64,000 bases of DNA from an uncultured Spirochaetales bacterium (GCA_949285145.1 CASDXQ010000018.1:51295-115294); one strand, 5' to 3'. Numbered from the stretch's first letter, positions 35,361 through 43,937 are shown. A program made the numbers and translations. The notes: generated by a model not told the origin, from the letters alone.

Positions 35361-36862
35361 AAGCCGGAAATATAGTAAATAAAATCATTGAGGGAGAAGA
35401 GAAAACCTGCATACTGCTTGGAGGAGAAGATCTCCAGCCTCCCAAGCATATGATGCAGGGAGAAAAGCAGAAGGGAATCCTGTCACTGGATGGGACTGAG
35501 ACAGACTGGACCTGGATCGGATTGTGTACAATCGATGGAAACCGGTATGTTTATTTCGATAAAATAAATATCGAACCCTTTGACAGCATTGCATACAAGC
35601 ACCGGGATAAGGCGCTTTCAATTCTTCTCACAATCGCCCGCATTCTGATTATGAAGGGAGAGAAATTCGCATCGACAATTGTGAATATAATTCCGACATA
35701 CCGCTTTTTCATAGTAGATGGCGGCAACGGCGTTCTCATCCTGCCTCCTGATCTCGGAGACCTCATTTCCATATACCTGAGCGATGAAGACCGCTACCGC
35801 ACTCATGGATGCTACATCAAGAACAATACCGAAGCCGGGTTTTCCCTTATAAGGCAGTTCGGCCAGTTCATGTATTTCGCACTTACCGGAATAAAACCGT
35901 ATGAGGACATGAATATAAGGCAGTCAGGCTGTCATGATATACCTCTGGAGATTTATAAGGAGAACTTGTTTCCTTCCCTGAGCGATGAAACCGTCGGATT
36001 CGTCAATTTCACGATGCATGCGAAAGAAAGGGATCAGAGAGATATCATGGGAAACAGAGGAGCATGCGACAACCTCAGGTGGTTCATTAAAAAGGCATCT
36101 TCCCTTGAATGGAATGTTCCGGAAGCAGATGAGGCAGAACTGAAGACGAAAAGCAGGGAGGCAGCTTCTTCAGAAAAGGCGAAAGCCCTGATGGATAAAA
36201 TCGGAAAGGAAGCAAGAAGAAAAACCTTCTGGAGACAGAAAGGAAGCATAATAATCACAGCCCTGATTGCATTCTTTGTCGCTGCTGCCGTATTGGCCAG
36301 CTATATCTCGAACCTGCTTGAACCGCCTTATACAAAAGACATGAATCAGATTGAGATGATCAATGCCTTCTATGAAGCACAGAACAATCTGAATGTCGAC
36401 AATCTGTCTGATGCGCTTGACGGATGTACAGCCCCGCAGGAAAGCGAAGTCATCAATCTGTACGTGACAAGACAGACGAGAAGCGCATACGAGGGCGTTT
36501 CACCGTTCATTCCTGTTGATGACTGGATCAAAGCCGGCCGGCCAGAAATAAGCAATACCTCAAGCATCTACGGTGTTACGGATCTTGAAATCACACAGAC
36601 CGGAGAGAACTCATATCATGTGGAAGGAACATATTACACACCGTATCCGTACAATGAGGAAGATCAGGCTGATATCAGCACGGCAGAAGGCAAATCACTG
36701 GTTTATGTCTATTCAATGAGCCAGGACTTCACGTTCGCCTGGAACAAGCGTGGCTGGTGGAATATCACGGATGTATCTGCCATAAATGTGAAATTCACAG
36801 GTACTCTGTTAATTGATACTTTCAATCCCAGAGAGGTAGCACTCAACAACGCTGCGGATTGA
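35357..36862 (+). CDS. Membrane protein with degenerate protein-kinase-like cytoplasmic domain
   Basis: The 501-residue protein has a soluble N-terminal half, a Lys/Arg-rich juxtamembrane segment, one membrane helix (about residues 297-320) and an extracytoplasmic C-terminal domain of about 180 residues. The N-terminal half resembles a kinase C-lobe: a helix IRQFGQFMYFALTGIKPYED (as in GVILYELLTG-x-x-PF), then SDETVGFVNFTMHAKERDQRDI. It lacks a glycine loop, a catalytic HRD/DFG and the VAIK lysine, so it is probably a pseudokinase. I know no characterised family. It is coupled by ATGA to the MEMO-like gene and antisense-overlaps miaA by 54 nt. Confidence 0.6.
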   Translation: MKAGNIVNKIIEGEEKTCILLGGEDLQPPKHMMQGEKQKGILSLDGTETDWTWIGLCTIDGNRYVYFDKINIEPFDSIAYKHRDKALSILLTIARILIMKGEKFASTIVNIIPTYRFFIVDGGNGVLILPPDLGDLISIYLSDEDRYRTHGCYIKNNTEAGFSLIRQFGQFMYFALTGIKPYEDMNIRQSGCHDIPLEIYKENLFPSLSDETVGFVNFTMHAKERDQRDIMGNRGACDNLRWFIKKASSLEWNVPEADEAELKTKSREAASSEKAKALMDKIGKEARRKTFWRQKGSIIITALIAFFVAAAVLASYISNLLEPPYTKDMNQIEMINAFYEAQNNLNVDNLSDALDGCTAPQESEVINLYVTRQTRSAYEGVSPFIPVDDWIKAGRPEISNTSSIYGVTDLEITQTGENSYHVEGTYYTPYPYNEEDQADISTAEGKSLVYVYSMSQDFTFAWNKRGWWNITDVSAINVKFTGTLLIDTFNPREVALNNAAD

Positions 36863-37771
36863 AGCCAGATCATCAGGATGGATGTCAACGGCATCTGAAA
36901 ACGATCTGAAGAATGTCATCTGTCTCTTGGCGTAATGCCTGGAATTGCGGCAGATGGCATTTTTTATATCCGCCATGCTGCAGCAGCCGTTGTCAAAAGC
37001 CGAAAAGAATTCAGCATACCCTATTCCGGCAAGGCCGGGCCAGGAACGTCTTGCCCCCATGCGTCTGAGTTTTCTTATCTCATCAGCAAGACCGAGGGAA
37101 AACATCTCATCAACTCTACGGTCTATTCGTCTGTAAAGTTCCTCCCGATCTCTGGCAATATTCAGAATAAGAGGTTTCATACCCTTCCTTGGTTTATCCG
37201 GAAGAGCAAAACTTGACAGCGGCCTGCCGCTCTGATACCACACTTCAAGAGCACGTGTTATACGGTATGTATCATTGATGTTTATTCTTGCCGCACTGAC
37301 AGGATCAACCTGCCGGAGTTTCTCGTAAAGAGCTTTGGATCCATCCCTTTTAAGTTCTGCATCAACACGTACTCTGACACTTTCATCTGCAACAGGAGCA
37401 GATGAAAGCCCGTAAAGGAAATGCCTGAAATAAAATGCAGTGCCGCCGGTTACAAGCGGGATATCGCCGTCGGCATAAATTGAATCAACAGCCTCATCGG
37501 CTTTTTCTATGAACTGTCCGACAGTGAACTGCTGCCACGGCTCCAGGATATCTACAAGATGATGAGGGATTTTTTCCATAAGCTCTTCAGACGGCTTTGC
37601 AGACCCTATATCAAGGTGCCTGTACACCTGAACAGAGTCTGCATTTACAATCTGATAGCCGGATGTGAACAATGCTTCCACCAGCGAAGTCTTTCCGCTG
37701 GCCGTCGGCCCGAATAGGAAAACTATCGGCTTATTTTTCCTCGTCACCTGCTGTGTACTTGATTTCATCAT
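36809..37771 (-). CDS. miaA: tRNA dimethylallyltransferase
   Basis: The 320-residue enzyme adds dimethylallyl to N6 of A37 in UNN-decoding tRNAs. Its motifs are FLFGPTASGKTSLVEALF (P-loop), NADSVQVYRHLDIGSAKPS, HHLVDI, GGTAFYFRHFLYGL and YAKRQMTFFRSF. The start is uncertain: ATG at 37771 or 37768 overlaps rpoZ by about 41 nt without an SD. It is downstream of rpoZ on the same strand. Confidence 0.92.
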   Translation of the reverse strand: MMKSSTQQVTRKNKPIVFLFGPTASGKTSLVEALFTSGYQIVNADSVQVYRHLDIGSAKPSEELMEKIPHHLVDILEPWQQFTVGQFIEKADEAVDSIYADGDIPLVTGGTAFYFRHFLYGLSSAPVADESVRVRVDAELKRDGSKALYEKLRQVDPVSAARININDTYRITRALEVWYQSGRPLSSFALPDKPRKGMKPLILNIARDREELYRRIDRRVDEMFSLGLADEIRKLRRMGARRSWPGLAGIGYAEFFSAFDNGCCSMADIKNAICRNSRHYAKRQMTFFRSFSDAVDIHPDDLASIRSVVECYLSGIESIN

Positions 37772-37934
37772 TCAAGACTTGTGAGAGGACATGAGTGGTG
37801 ACCTTTTCGCCGTTCTTCTCAATCTCATCCTTGAGGTTTGTACCCTGAATGACATTTGCTTCCTTGATGGCGACACAGGTCATTTCATAAATATTGCCTT
37901 CTTTATCAATCAGCTTGTCTAATAAGATGCTCAA
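37731..37934 (-). CDS. rpoZ: RNA polymerase omega subunit
   Basis: The 67-residue protein has GNIYEMTCVAIKEANVI and the late EKVTTHVLSQVLNDEIKY segment typical of omega, though slightly short. It aids beta-prime folding and, in many bacteria, ppGpp response. The start is TTG with AGGAG 7 nt upstream. It overlaps miaA by 41 nt. Confidence 0.8.
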   Translation of the reverse strand: MSILLDKLIDKEGNIYEMTCVAIKEANVIQGTNLKDEIEKNGEKVTTHVLSQVLNDEIKYTAGDEEK

Positions 37935-37985
37935 CTTGCTTCTCCTCGCTTAACTTGAAAATAATACAGAACATGAGAAAGTTTT

Positions 37986-38504
37986 TCAACTCCGTTTTTC
38001 CACTTCACCCATAATAATGGAAACAATTTCCTCCGGAGACTTGTCGTCAGTTGCAATTACGAGATCTGCCCTGGATGTATCATTGTTGTCGATGCCATAG
38101 ATTCTTCTGTATCTGGCAGAATCCCTCTCATCGCGCCTGACAGTCTGTTCAAGGCGATCCTCATAACTTCCTCCTTCCCTGTTGAAAATCCTGCGGGCTC
38201 TGGTGCCTGCATCTGCAGTCAGATACACTTTGAGATCGGCAGCATCAAGCATCCAGATAGCAAGACGGGAACCGAGCACACAGTTTTCCTCTGCCATTGC
38301 CATCTCAACCTGCCGGCTGTCAAGCTGTCTGTCAATATTGTCATCATTCTCTGCCATCTGGCAGAAAGTCCAGAAATCGACGCCATTCTCCTCTGCCAGC
38401 TGGCGGAAGGTGAAATTAATAAGTTTGTAGCCGAGTTTTGAGGCAAGCAGCGTACACACTGTAGTATTGCCGCAGCCAGACTTTGAACTGATCGCAATTC
38501 TCAT
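37986..38504 (-). CDS. Cytidylate kinase, type 2 (archaeal-like)
   Basis: The 172-residue P-loop NMP kinase has ISSKSGCGNTTVCTLLA at the N terminus, where the Walker Lys is replaced, as in type 2 CMP kinases (G-x-x-G-x-G-T-T-T). It continues with VLGSRLAIWMLD, LKVYLTADAGTRARRI and a C-terminal DLVIATDDKSPEEI. It probably phosphorylates CMP/dCMP. It overlaps yicC as ATGA. Confidence 0.8.
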   Translation of the reverse strand: MRIAISSKSGCGNTTVCTLLASKLGYKLINFTFRQLAEENGVDFWTFCQMAENDDNIDRQLDSRQVEMAMAEENCVLGSRLAIWMLDAADLKVYLTADAGTRARRIFNREGGSYEDRLEQTVRRDERDSARYRRIYGIDNNDTSRADLVIATDDKSPEEIVSIIMGEVEKRS

Positions 38505-39370
38505 TCTATGTTCCTTATCTGTTCTCTTATGTTTTCAAGATCATCCTTCATCTGAACGGTCTCCAGAGTTATTTCCACACTCTGGCTCTTGCTTGCGGTA
38601 GTATTCACTTCCCTGTTCATCTCCTGACAGAGGAAGTCCAGCTTCTTTCCAACAGGATCCGAAGACTCAAGCAGCTTGAAATACTCCTTTATGTGGGTTT
38701 TGAGCCTGTTCTGCTCCTCATTGATGGAATACTTCACAAGCAGGGCACCGATTTCCTGAAGCAGCTTTGTCTCATCATAGCGTGATGAAAGATCAAGCTC
38801 CTCATATTTCTCGATGAGAAGCTTCCTGAAATAGTCTTCATATTCAAGGACACTGCGTCCGATCCTCTCATTGGCATCCTCAAAAGAACGCCCAAGACGG
38901 TACAGATCCTTCTTTGTTTCCTCTCCTTCCCTGCTGCGACTGAGTGAGAAATCATGAAGAGAACCTTCAAGAGCCTCGTCAAGCGCATCTTTGTACACTT
39001 CAGCATTCTTCTGACAGGAAGTGGAGAAAAGATCTTCTATTCTCAGCAGGGCGGAAGCATCAACATTGAAATGCAGGGAAGAAATCTCCTCAGCCCTGCG
39101 GAATGCCGCAAGGTACTGCCCCAAAAGAGCTTCGTCAAGGTGAACCTCAGCTTCACTTTCGAAAACCTTGAGCTTGACGGAAAGTTCAATCTTTCCCCTT
39201 CTGGCAACCTTCTTCACCTTTGAGGTTATATAGCCTTCATATGAACTGAGACTGCTGTTTATATAGCTTGCAATCTCAAGATACCTGTTGTTGTATCCTT
39301 TTATCTCAATCTCAATCTGATAATCATCACGGCTCACACTTCTGTAGCCGTAACCGGTCATGCTATTCAA
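38501..39370 (-). CDS. yicC: YicC-family endoribonuclease
   Basis: The 289-residue protein starts MNSMTGYGYRS with an internal RGKIELSVKLK and a C-terminal VGKKLDFLCQEMNREVNTTA motif plus IEITLETVQMKDDLENIREQ-like helix, all diagnostic of YicC/YloC. E. coli YicC is a Mn2+-dependent endoribonuclease implicated in RyhB decay. The start codon is TTG at 39370 with AGGAG 7 nt upstream; a downstream ATG (39361) is less well placed. Confidence 0.92.
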   Translation of the reverse strand: MNSMTGYGYRSVSRDDYQIEIEIKGYNNRYLEIASYINSSLSSYEGYITSKVKKVARRGKIELSVKLKVFESEAEVHLDEALLGQYLAAFRRAEEISSLHFNVDASALLRIEDLFSTSCQKNAEVYKDALDEALEGSLHDFSLSRSREGEETKKDLYRLGRSFEDANERIGRSVLEYEDYFRKLLIEKYEELDLSSRYDETKLLQEIGALLVKYSINEEQNRLKTHIKEYFKLLESSDPVGKKLDFLCQEMNREVNTTASKSQSVEITLETVQMKDDLENIREQIRNIE

Positions 39371-39404
39371 TTCACTTCTCCTGTTTCATCTACCCTACTA
39401 TATT

Positions 39405-40802
39405 TCACGATAATCTTCCAGCAGATGCTATCCTGTCAATCAGACCACGGTTGTCTCCGGCACCCAGTGTCACAAGGATATCGCCGGGGATGAGAAACGA
39501 AGCGGTTCTCATTACCGCATCATCATCGCTGTCACAGTATGCAACGCTGCTGAGGCGGCCGTAGAAGCTTCTGAAAACCTTTTTCTCAAGTGCCTTGTAA
39601 AGCTGCAATGAAACTTCATTACCTCCGTCAGAGCGTGCGGATGAGTAAACATTCTGTATGAAAAGCGCGTCAAATGCCGAGAGCACCGTCACAAAGTCCT
39701 TCATGAGGGCTCTGGTACGGCTTGCAGTATGCGGCATGAAAAGCGCGATGATCCGTCTTCCAGGGTATTTTCGCCTCAGGTTGTCAAGGCAGACCTTGAT
39801 CTCATGAGGATGGTGGGCATAGTCATCAATATAAGTAACTCCGCCTTCAGTTTTCACAACCTCTCCCCTTGCGGCAAGTCCCGGGAAAGAACCGATAAAC
39901 GAAAGCATACAGGGAAGAAGCGCTGCAACAGATGAAGCGGAAACACTACTGTTCTCAGTACAAAGCATCAGAGCCGCAAGCGATACAGCGGCTGCTATGT
40001 AATCATATACGATGGCAACGTTTTTTTCATGGCAGATAAAACTTCCTTCAACACCTGTAACAGTCCAGTTGTCCTGTGCATTCTTCGACAGGGAAAAGGG
40101 GCCTCTGTCACCATAGCCGATGAAAACCAGATCCGGCCTTTCACTCTGCCAGTCCTTCACGTATCTGGATATATCGGTATTGTATACGACAACGGCTCCT
40201 TTTTTCAGAGAAGTCACCCTGTTCCTGAAGCTCTTCTTCACGGCATCAAGATTTTCGAAATAATCAGGATGGTCGAACTCAACCGATGTCACGGTAAGAA
40301 CAGCAGGGTCGTATAGCATGAAATGATCCTGATACTCGCAGGCTTCGATGATAATGCCTTCATCACCGTCATGAAAGACCTTTTCATTTCCCAAAAGGAA
40401 CGAACCGTATACTGAACCGTAAGGCAAAGTGAGTGAAGAAGCCAGAAAACTGGCAGCTGCACAGGTCGTGCTCTTACCGTGAGTGCCGCATACGGCAAGA
40501 GACGGCATTGCAAAAGATAGAGCCGCAAGCATCTGAGGGTAAGAGAATATCTTCACACCCCTTTTTCTTCCTTCTTCCATGGCAGTGACTGCACGATTCT
40601 CATAACTTGTGGAATAAACGATAACATCCGTACCGGAAGGAAGTGGCGCATCAAGCGGATGAACTGTGATGCCTTTCAGTATTACAGAAGTGAAGAAGTC
40701 CTCGCTGACATCGCAGCCTTCCACTTCATTTCCTCCTTTTACCAGATAGGAAGCAAGATGAGAAAGGCCTGTGCCTTTGATACCGACAAGAAAATATCTC
40801 AT
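39405..40802 (-). CDS. murC: UDP-N-acetylmuramate--L-alanine ligase
   Basis: The 465-residue Mur ligase has VGIKGTGLSHLASYLVKGG with the N-terminal nucleotide fold, AVCGTHGKSTTCAAASFL with the ATP loop, EACEYQDHFMLYDP, and DDYAHHPHEIKVCLD with the metal/ATP site. It adds L-alanine to UDP-MurNAc. An Mpl-type ligase is possible, but without other Mpl hallmarks MurC is preferred. The ATG follows TATACT by 8 nt without an SD. Confidence 0.9.
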   Translation of the reverse strand: MRYFLVGIKGTGLSHLASYLVKGGNEVEGCDVSEDFFTSVILKGITVHPLDAPLPSGTDVIVYSTSYENRAVTAMEEGRKRGVKIFSYPQMLAALSFAMPSLAVCGTHGKSTTCAAASFLASSLTLPYGSVYGSFLLGNEKVFHDGDEGIIIEACEYQDHFMLYDPAVLTVTSVEFDHPDYFENLDAVKKSFRNRVTSLKKGAVVVYNTDISRYVKDWQSERPDLVFIGYGDRGPFSLSKNAQDNWTVTGVEGSFICHEKNVAIVYDYIAAAVSLAALMLCTENSSVSASSVAALLPCMLSFIGSFPGLAARGEVVKTEGGVTYIDDYAHHPHEIKVCLDNLRRKYPGRRIIALFMPHTASRTRALMKDFVTVLSAFDALFIQNVYSSARSDGGNEVSLQLYKALEKKVFRSFYGRLSSVAYCDSDDDAVMRTASFLIPGDILVTLGAGDNRGLIDRIASAGRLS

Positions 40803-40810
40803 ATGTGAAA

Positions 40811-40839
40811 AGTATAAAAAAATCGAGGCTGGACAACAA
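40811..40839 (-). promoter_or_regulatory. murC promoter embedded in the upstream terminator, predicted leaderless
   Basis: On the minus strand TTGTTG (within the terminator loop), 17 nt, then TATACT (40811-40816), whose T is the last base of the terminator T run. Eight nt later is the ATG at 40802. Confidence 0.5.
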
Positions 40840-40845
40840 CCTCGA
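40816..40845 (-). terminator. Terminator of the zinc-ribbon protein gene
   Basis: The stem is CCTCGA/TCGAGG (40840-40845 with 40823-40828), followed on the minus strand by T7 (40816-40822). Confidence 0.75.
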
Positions 40846-40865
40846 CATGAAAGACCAGACAGATC

Positions 40866-41030
40866 TTATTTTTTGAGCTTGGCATTGCACTGCTTGCATA
40901 CATTGAGCTTTGCACCGTCCATCTCTACTTCGTAAAGGCACTTGATTGCCTCTCTCTTGCAGACCGGACATGTTGCTCTGCCCTGGTTAGCCAGTTCTCT
41001 GATGCCAGTACCTCTATGTGCTTTTGACAT
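40866..41030 (-). CDS. Small zinc-ribbon protein (54 residues)
   Basis: The frame encodes MSKAHRGTGIRELANQGRAT followed by CPVCKREAIKCLYEVEMDGA and KLNVCKQCNAKLKK. Two CxxC pairs (CPVC, CKQC) form a predicted zinc ribbon, and the basic N terminus suggests nucleic acid or ribosome binding. AGGAG lies 8 nt before the ATG and a terminator follows, so it is a genuine single-gene unit. I do not know a characterised homologue. Confidence 0.75.
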   Translation of the reverse strand: MSKAHRGTGIRELANQGRATCPVCKREAIKCLYEVEMDGAKLNVCKQCNAKLKK

Positions 41031-41105
41031 TTTTGACTCCTATAGGTTTGAATTTGCGCAACGTCTATTTAGCCATTTATCACGGCAAATGTCAATTACC
41101 CGGAC

Positions 41106-41528
41106 TTACTTTGTCTCCTGAGTGTCTCCAGACCCCTTTTCATTACCGTCTTCCGGCTCTCTCGCACTGCTTTCTTCCTTCACAGGATGAACAGGCTCAG
41201 CCCTGTATTCATGCACAGGCTCTGCATCTGCTCTTTCCCTTATGCTTTCACCGATCTTCTTATCTTTCCTTTCCTTCGGATTCTTTATTGCAAGATAGGC
41301 GAAAAGGAAAACTCCTGCGATACCCAGAATGAATATCATCTGGCCGAATGTCGTAAGCAGCTTGGACTCCAGGCTGTAGTTGATAAATGCCGACTCAAAA
41401 TAAACAGTCCTTCCGAAACGGTATTCAAATGTATCATACGCACTTGAAATGCCGAAGCCCACAAGCACGAATCCTGCCACGATCAGCAGGAGTGAAACAA
41501 TCAGCGTGATCAAAGTACTTTTCTTCAT
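41106..41528 (-). CDS. Two-helix membrane protein with charged cytoplasmic tail
   Basis: The protein is about 140 residues. Helix 1 is ITLIVSLLLIVAGFVLVGFG and helix 2 ILGIAGVFLFAYLAI, connected by a loop of about 40 residues; a Lys/Glu/Arg-rich tail follows (residues 85-140). I recognise no family. GGAGG lies 9 nt before the ATG at 41528 and 3 nt before an ATG at 41534, so the start is uncertain. It may be cotranscribed with the downstream zinc-ribbon gene. Confidence 0.55.
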   Translation of the reverse strand: MKKSTLITLIVSLLLIVAGFVLVGFGISSAYDTFEYRFGRTVYFESAFINYSLESKLLTTFGQMIFILGIAGVFLFAYLAIKNPKERKDKKIGESIRERADAEPVHEYRAEPVHPVKEESSAREPEDGNEKGSGDTQETK

Positions 41529-41613
41529 TTCCATTTTCCTCCCGACATGAAACAATGTACTTCAATTCCGTTTTTTTTCAATAGCATTGAAGATATCTTC
41601 ACACAATCTCCTT

Positions 41614-42192
41614 TTACAGTTTTATGCATTCAAAGCAGACTGCATGAATTATGCCTTCCCCTTCAACCTCGCTGATATTCTTTATTCTGAAGCCTATCGT
41701 GATCAGGGTGTTAAGCACATCCTGCATCGTATAATACTTTGTAAAAAGTTTCTCAGTACGGCTGAACCAGAGCGGCATCTCCTTTCCCTCGTCAAGATCG
41801 ACCTTCAGGCTGTCCTGAAAGGAAAATGTGAAGAGCCCACCTTTCGCAAGCGAGTCATAAACATCAAACAGAAAGCTTACAAGTCTGTCTTTCGGGATAT
41901 GATTTATATACATCGGAGCGAAAATGAAATCGAAAGTTCCCTCAACCCCCCGTCTTACAGGTATTCTTCCTTCAGGATCGACGCTGGTTCTGAAATCATT
42001 TATGAATTCCAGATTGTCGCACATGACCTCAACATTGCCGCAAAGCTTCTCGTAAAGCACTGCGGCGGCGACAAGGGAAAAAGGACCTACTGCAAGCACC
42101 CTCTTTCCGCTTTTCACAGAAAGAAGAGCTTCCTCAAGCGCGTCATAGACTGAGGCATTGTCTTTCAGCCAGATTTTAAACTCATTTACCAT
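41614..42192 (-). CDS. SAM-dependent methyltransferase-like protein
   Basis: The 192-residue protein has a class I methyltransferase layout: RVLAVGPFSLVAAAVLYEKL (degenerate motif I), then NVEVMCDNLEFI (acidic loop), FDFIFAPMYINHI (motif IV region) and YDSLAKGGLFTFSF (post-I strand). The GxGxG loop is altered to GPFSLV, so SAM binding needs proof. The substrate is unknown. A TATAAT ends 6 nt before the ATG at 42192 and there is no SD. The 39-nt upstream frame extension is rejected because it contains that promoter. Confidence 0.55.
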   Translation of the reverse strand: MVNEFKIWLKDNASVYDALEEALLSVKSGKRVLAVGPFSLVAAAVLYEKLCGNVEVMCDNLEFINDFRTSVDPEGRIPVRRGVEGTFDFIFAPMYINHIPKDRLVSFLFDVYDSLAKGGLFTFSFQDSLKVDLDEGKEMPLWFSRTEKLFTKYYTMQDVLNTLITIGFRIKNISEVEGEGIIHAVCFECIKL

Positions 42193-42198
42193 AGATGC

Positions 42199-42204
42199 AT
42201 TATA
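42199..42204 (-). promoter_or_regulatory. -10 hexamer TATAAT, 6 nt before the methyltransferase-like start
   Basis: Perfect TATAAT on the minus strand, 6 nt before the ATG at 42192. No good -35 at standard spacing. The gene is only 43 nt downstream of the phosphorylase gene yet has its own promoter. Confidence 0.55.
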
Positions 42205-42235
42205 ATCATTTTCGCATCGGAAGGTGCACAAAAAT

Positions 42236-42925
42236 TCAGCTTAATGCCTTTACGGCTGTGTCAAGGAGATGGCGGCAGAGTTTTGCCGTGTCACTTCCGC
42301 TGATGAATGACAGTTCTTCTCCCTTCACTCCCTGAGCCCAGTTGATTGAATATGCAAGTGCGCTGTATCTGAGGCCGAGCTCCTTCAGCAGTGATGCTTC
42401 GGTTGCAAGTGTCATGCCTACGACATCAGCCCCGAGACGGCCGAATGCCCTGATCTCACTTGCAGTCTCAAGACGTGGGCCGCTGGTCATGACATAGACG
42501 ATGTCATCAGCAAGCGCACAGCCTGCAGCCTCCATGATTTTCCTGTTCAGCTCAGGATCGAAAACATTATCCATGCATGTATGCTTCAGAGGGTTCTCCT
42601 CCCCGTTGAAGAATGAAATGCTGCGGCCTGAGAAATCCATGAAGTCACCGACAAGGGCAAAAGACGAAGGAGGAAGCCTGTCTGTAATTGAACCGACGGC
42701 ATAAATTCCTATGATCTCTCTGCAGCCAAGACTCACAAGCGCGCTTATGTTTGCCTTGTAGTTGACCATTGACGGGCTGTCCGTATGAGTTTTCCCGTGA
42801 CGAGGTATGATGATGACATCATCTTTCCGGTAATAAGTCACATAGCCGTAATATGTCTCCTCAATGTTCTCATCAAAAGACGAGAGGACTTCATCGACTC
42901 CGGTTCCTGCAATTATTGCTTTCAT
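42236..42925 (-). CDS. Purine nucleoside / methylthioadenosine-type phosphorylase
   Basis: The 229-residue MTAP/PNP family 2 protein has PRHGKTHTDSPSMVNYKANI, then AVGSITDRLPP, TSGPRLETASEIRAFGRLG and ADVVGMTLATEASL. The Asp pair that reads the 6-amino group in MTAP appears replaced (AYSINWAQG), suggesting 6-oxopurine substrates such as inosine or methylthioinosine. AAAGGA lies upstream of the ATG at 42925. It follows the MtnA-like gene by 25 nt, third in a deaminase-isomerase-phosphorylase operon. Confidence 0.82.
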   Translation of the reverse strand: MKAIIAGTGVDEVLSSFDENIEETYYGYVTYYRKDDVIIIPRHGKTHTDSPSMVNYKANISALVSLGCREIIGIYAVGSITDRLPPSSFALVGDFMDFSGRSISFFNGEENPLKHTCMDNVFDPELNRKIMEAAGCALADDIVYVMTSGPRLETASEIRAFGRLGADVVGMTLATEASLLKELGLRYSALAYSINWAQGVKGEELSFISGSDTAKLCRHLLDTAVKALS

Positions 42926-42950
42926 CTTTCTTTCCTTTAAACTGCGGTTT

Positions 42951-43937
42951 TCACCTGAGAATTTCATCAGGCGTGACGACTGCACTCACATACTCAGGAG
43001 GGATCACATCGAAACAGGGATACAAAGCCCTCACATCAGCGCCTGTCACAGGAATTCCCTGGCATTCCTTCACCTCTTGCGGATCACGGAACTCAACCTC
43101 TTTCCCGCTCAGAGTTGCATATGCATCATCAAATCCCATAGAGAAGGCATAATAAGGCACACCATATGCATGGCATGAAATGGCAGATGAAAGGGTTCCA
43201 AGCTTGTTGATGACCCATTTCCGCCTTGTGGCAAGGTCACTTGCCGTCATGTATATATTCACCCTGCCGCTGCTTATGAGAAAAGCCGCCATATTGTCAG
43301 TGATGAGGTAATGATCAAAAGCGAGTTCTGCAAGAGAAGGCGCAGTAAGATGGGCGCCCTGAAGATAAGGTCTTGTCTCCTGTGCATATACCGTGAATTT
43401 CTTTCCTTCCTCCCTGGCAAGGGAAAGAGAGAGAAAGAATGAATGCTCAGGAAAGCAGGTCGTCAGTATGCCATCTCCGTCTTTTATCAGACGGCAGCCG
43501 CATTCAGCCATGGCAAGATACTTTTCATCATATTCCTCAAGACGGGAGTTCACCAGTTCCCGGGCTGCATCCGCAAAGCCGCTGCTGCCCATGCTCTCAA
43601 ACTCATCAAGAAGAGAGGCGACCTCTCTTTTCATTGTCGTATTTGTTTTCCTTGCCGAGGCGAGCATGTCTCCGGCTTTCCTCAGCTCATCCATGTTTTT
43701 CCCGAACTTACGTGCAGTAAGAACCATGGCCTGAAGCGCCGTTTCCAGAGGACCTCCGCCCTGCGTGACCATCATCCGTATCGCACATGCGGCATCAGAA
43801 GCATCATAGGCCTTATAGAATTCCCGTCTGAAAGGAAGCTTTCTGCGGTCTCCTATAAGCAGAACATCATCTTCAATGCGTGCGACATTCTCATGACGGA
43901 GAATTGAGGGAAGCATCTTCTCTATGTTCAATCCCAC
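42951..43937 (-). CDS. MtnA-like sugar-phosphate isomerase (eIF-2B alpha/beta/delta fold)
   Basis: The 328-residue protein resembles 5-methylthioribose-1-phosphate isomerase: KANTTMKRE-type segment (KTNTTMKREVASLL), GDGILTTCFPEHSF with the Cys, YAQETRPYLQGAHLTAPSLAE, and YLITDNMAAFLISSG with the metal/phosphate site. The usual VGADRI Asp loop is MTASDLATR. It could act on methylthioribose-1-phosphate, 5-deoxyribose-1-phosphate or ribose-1,5-bisphosphate. Its end is 25 nt upstream of the phosphorylase gene and its start overlaps the deaminase gene by 10 nt. Confidence 0.8.
   Translation of the reverse strand: MGLNIEKMLPSILRHENVARIEDDVLLIGDRRKLPFRREFYKAYDASDAACAIRMMVTQGGGPLETALQAMVLTARKFGKNMDELRKAGDMLASARKTNTTMKREVASLLDEFESMGSSGFADAARELVNSRLEEYDEKYLAMAECGCRLIKDGDGILTTCFPEHSFFLSLSLAREEGKKFTVYAQETRPYLQGAHLTAPSLAELAFDHYLITDNMAAFLISSGRVNIYMTASDLATRRKWVINKLGTLSSAISCHAYGVPYYAFSMGFDDAYATLSGKEVEFRDPQEVKECQGIPVTGADVRALYPCFDVIPPEYVSAVVTPDEILR

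Noticed and set aside
35357..36862. HRD triplet (in KHRDKAL) as a catalytic kinase loop
   Set aside because: It sits before the C-lobe-like helices and is not followed by an Asn or DFG motif at the proper distance; it is coincidental.
37986..38504. Cytidylate kinase judged inactive because the Walker Lys is missing
   Set aside because: Type 2 (archaeal-like) CMP kinases normally lack this Lys, so the site is not evidence of decay.
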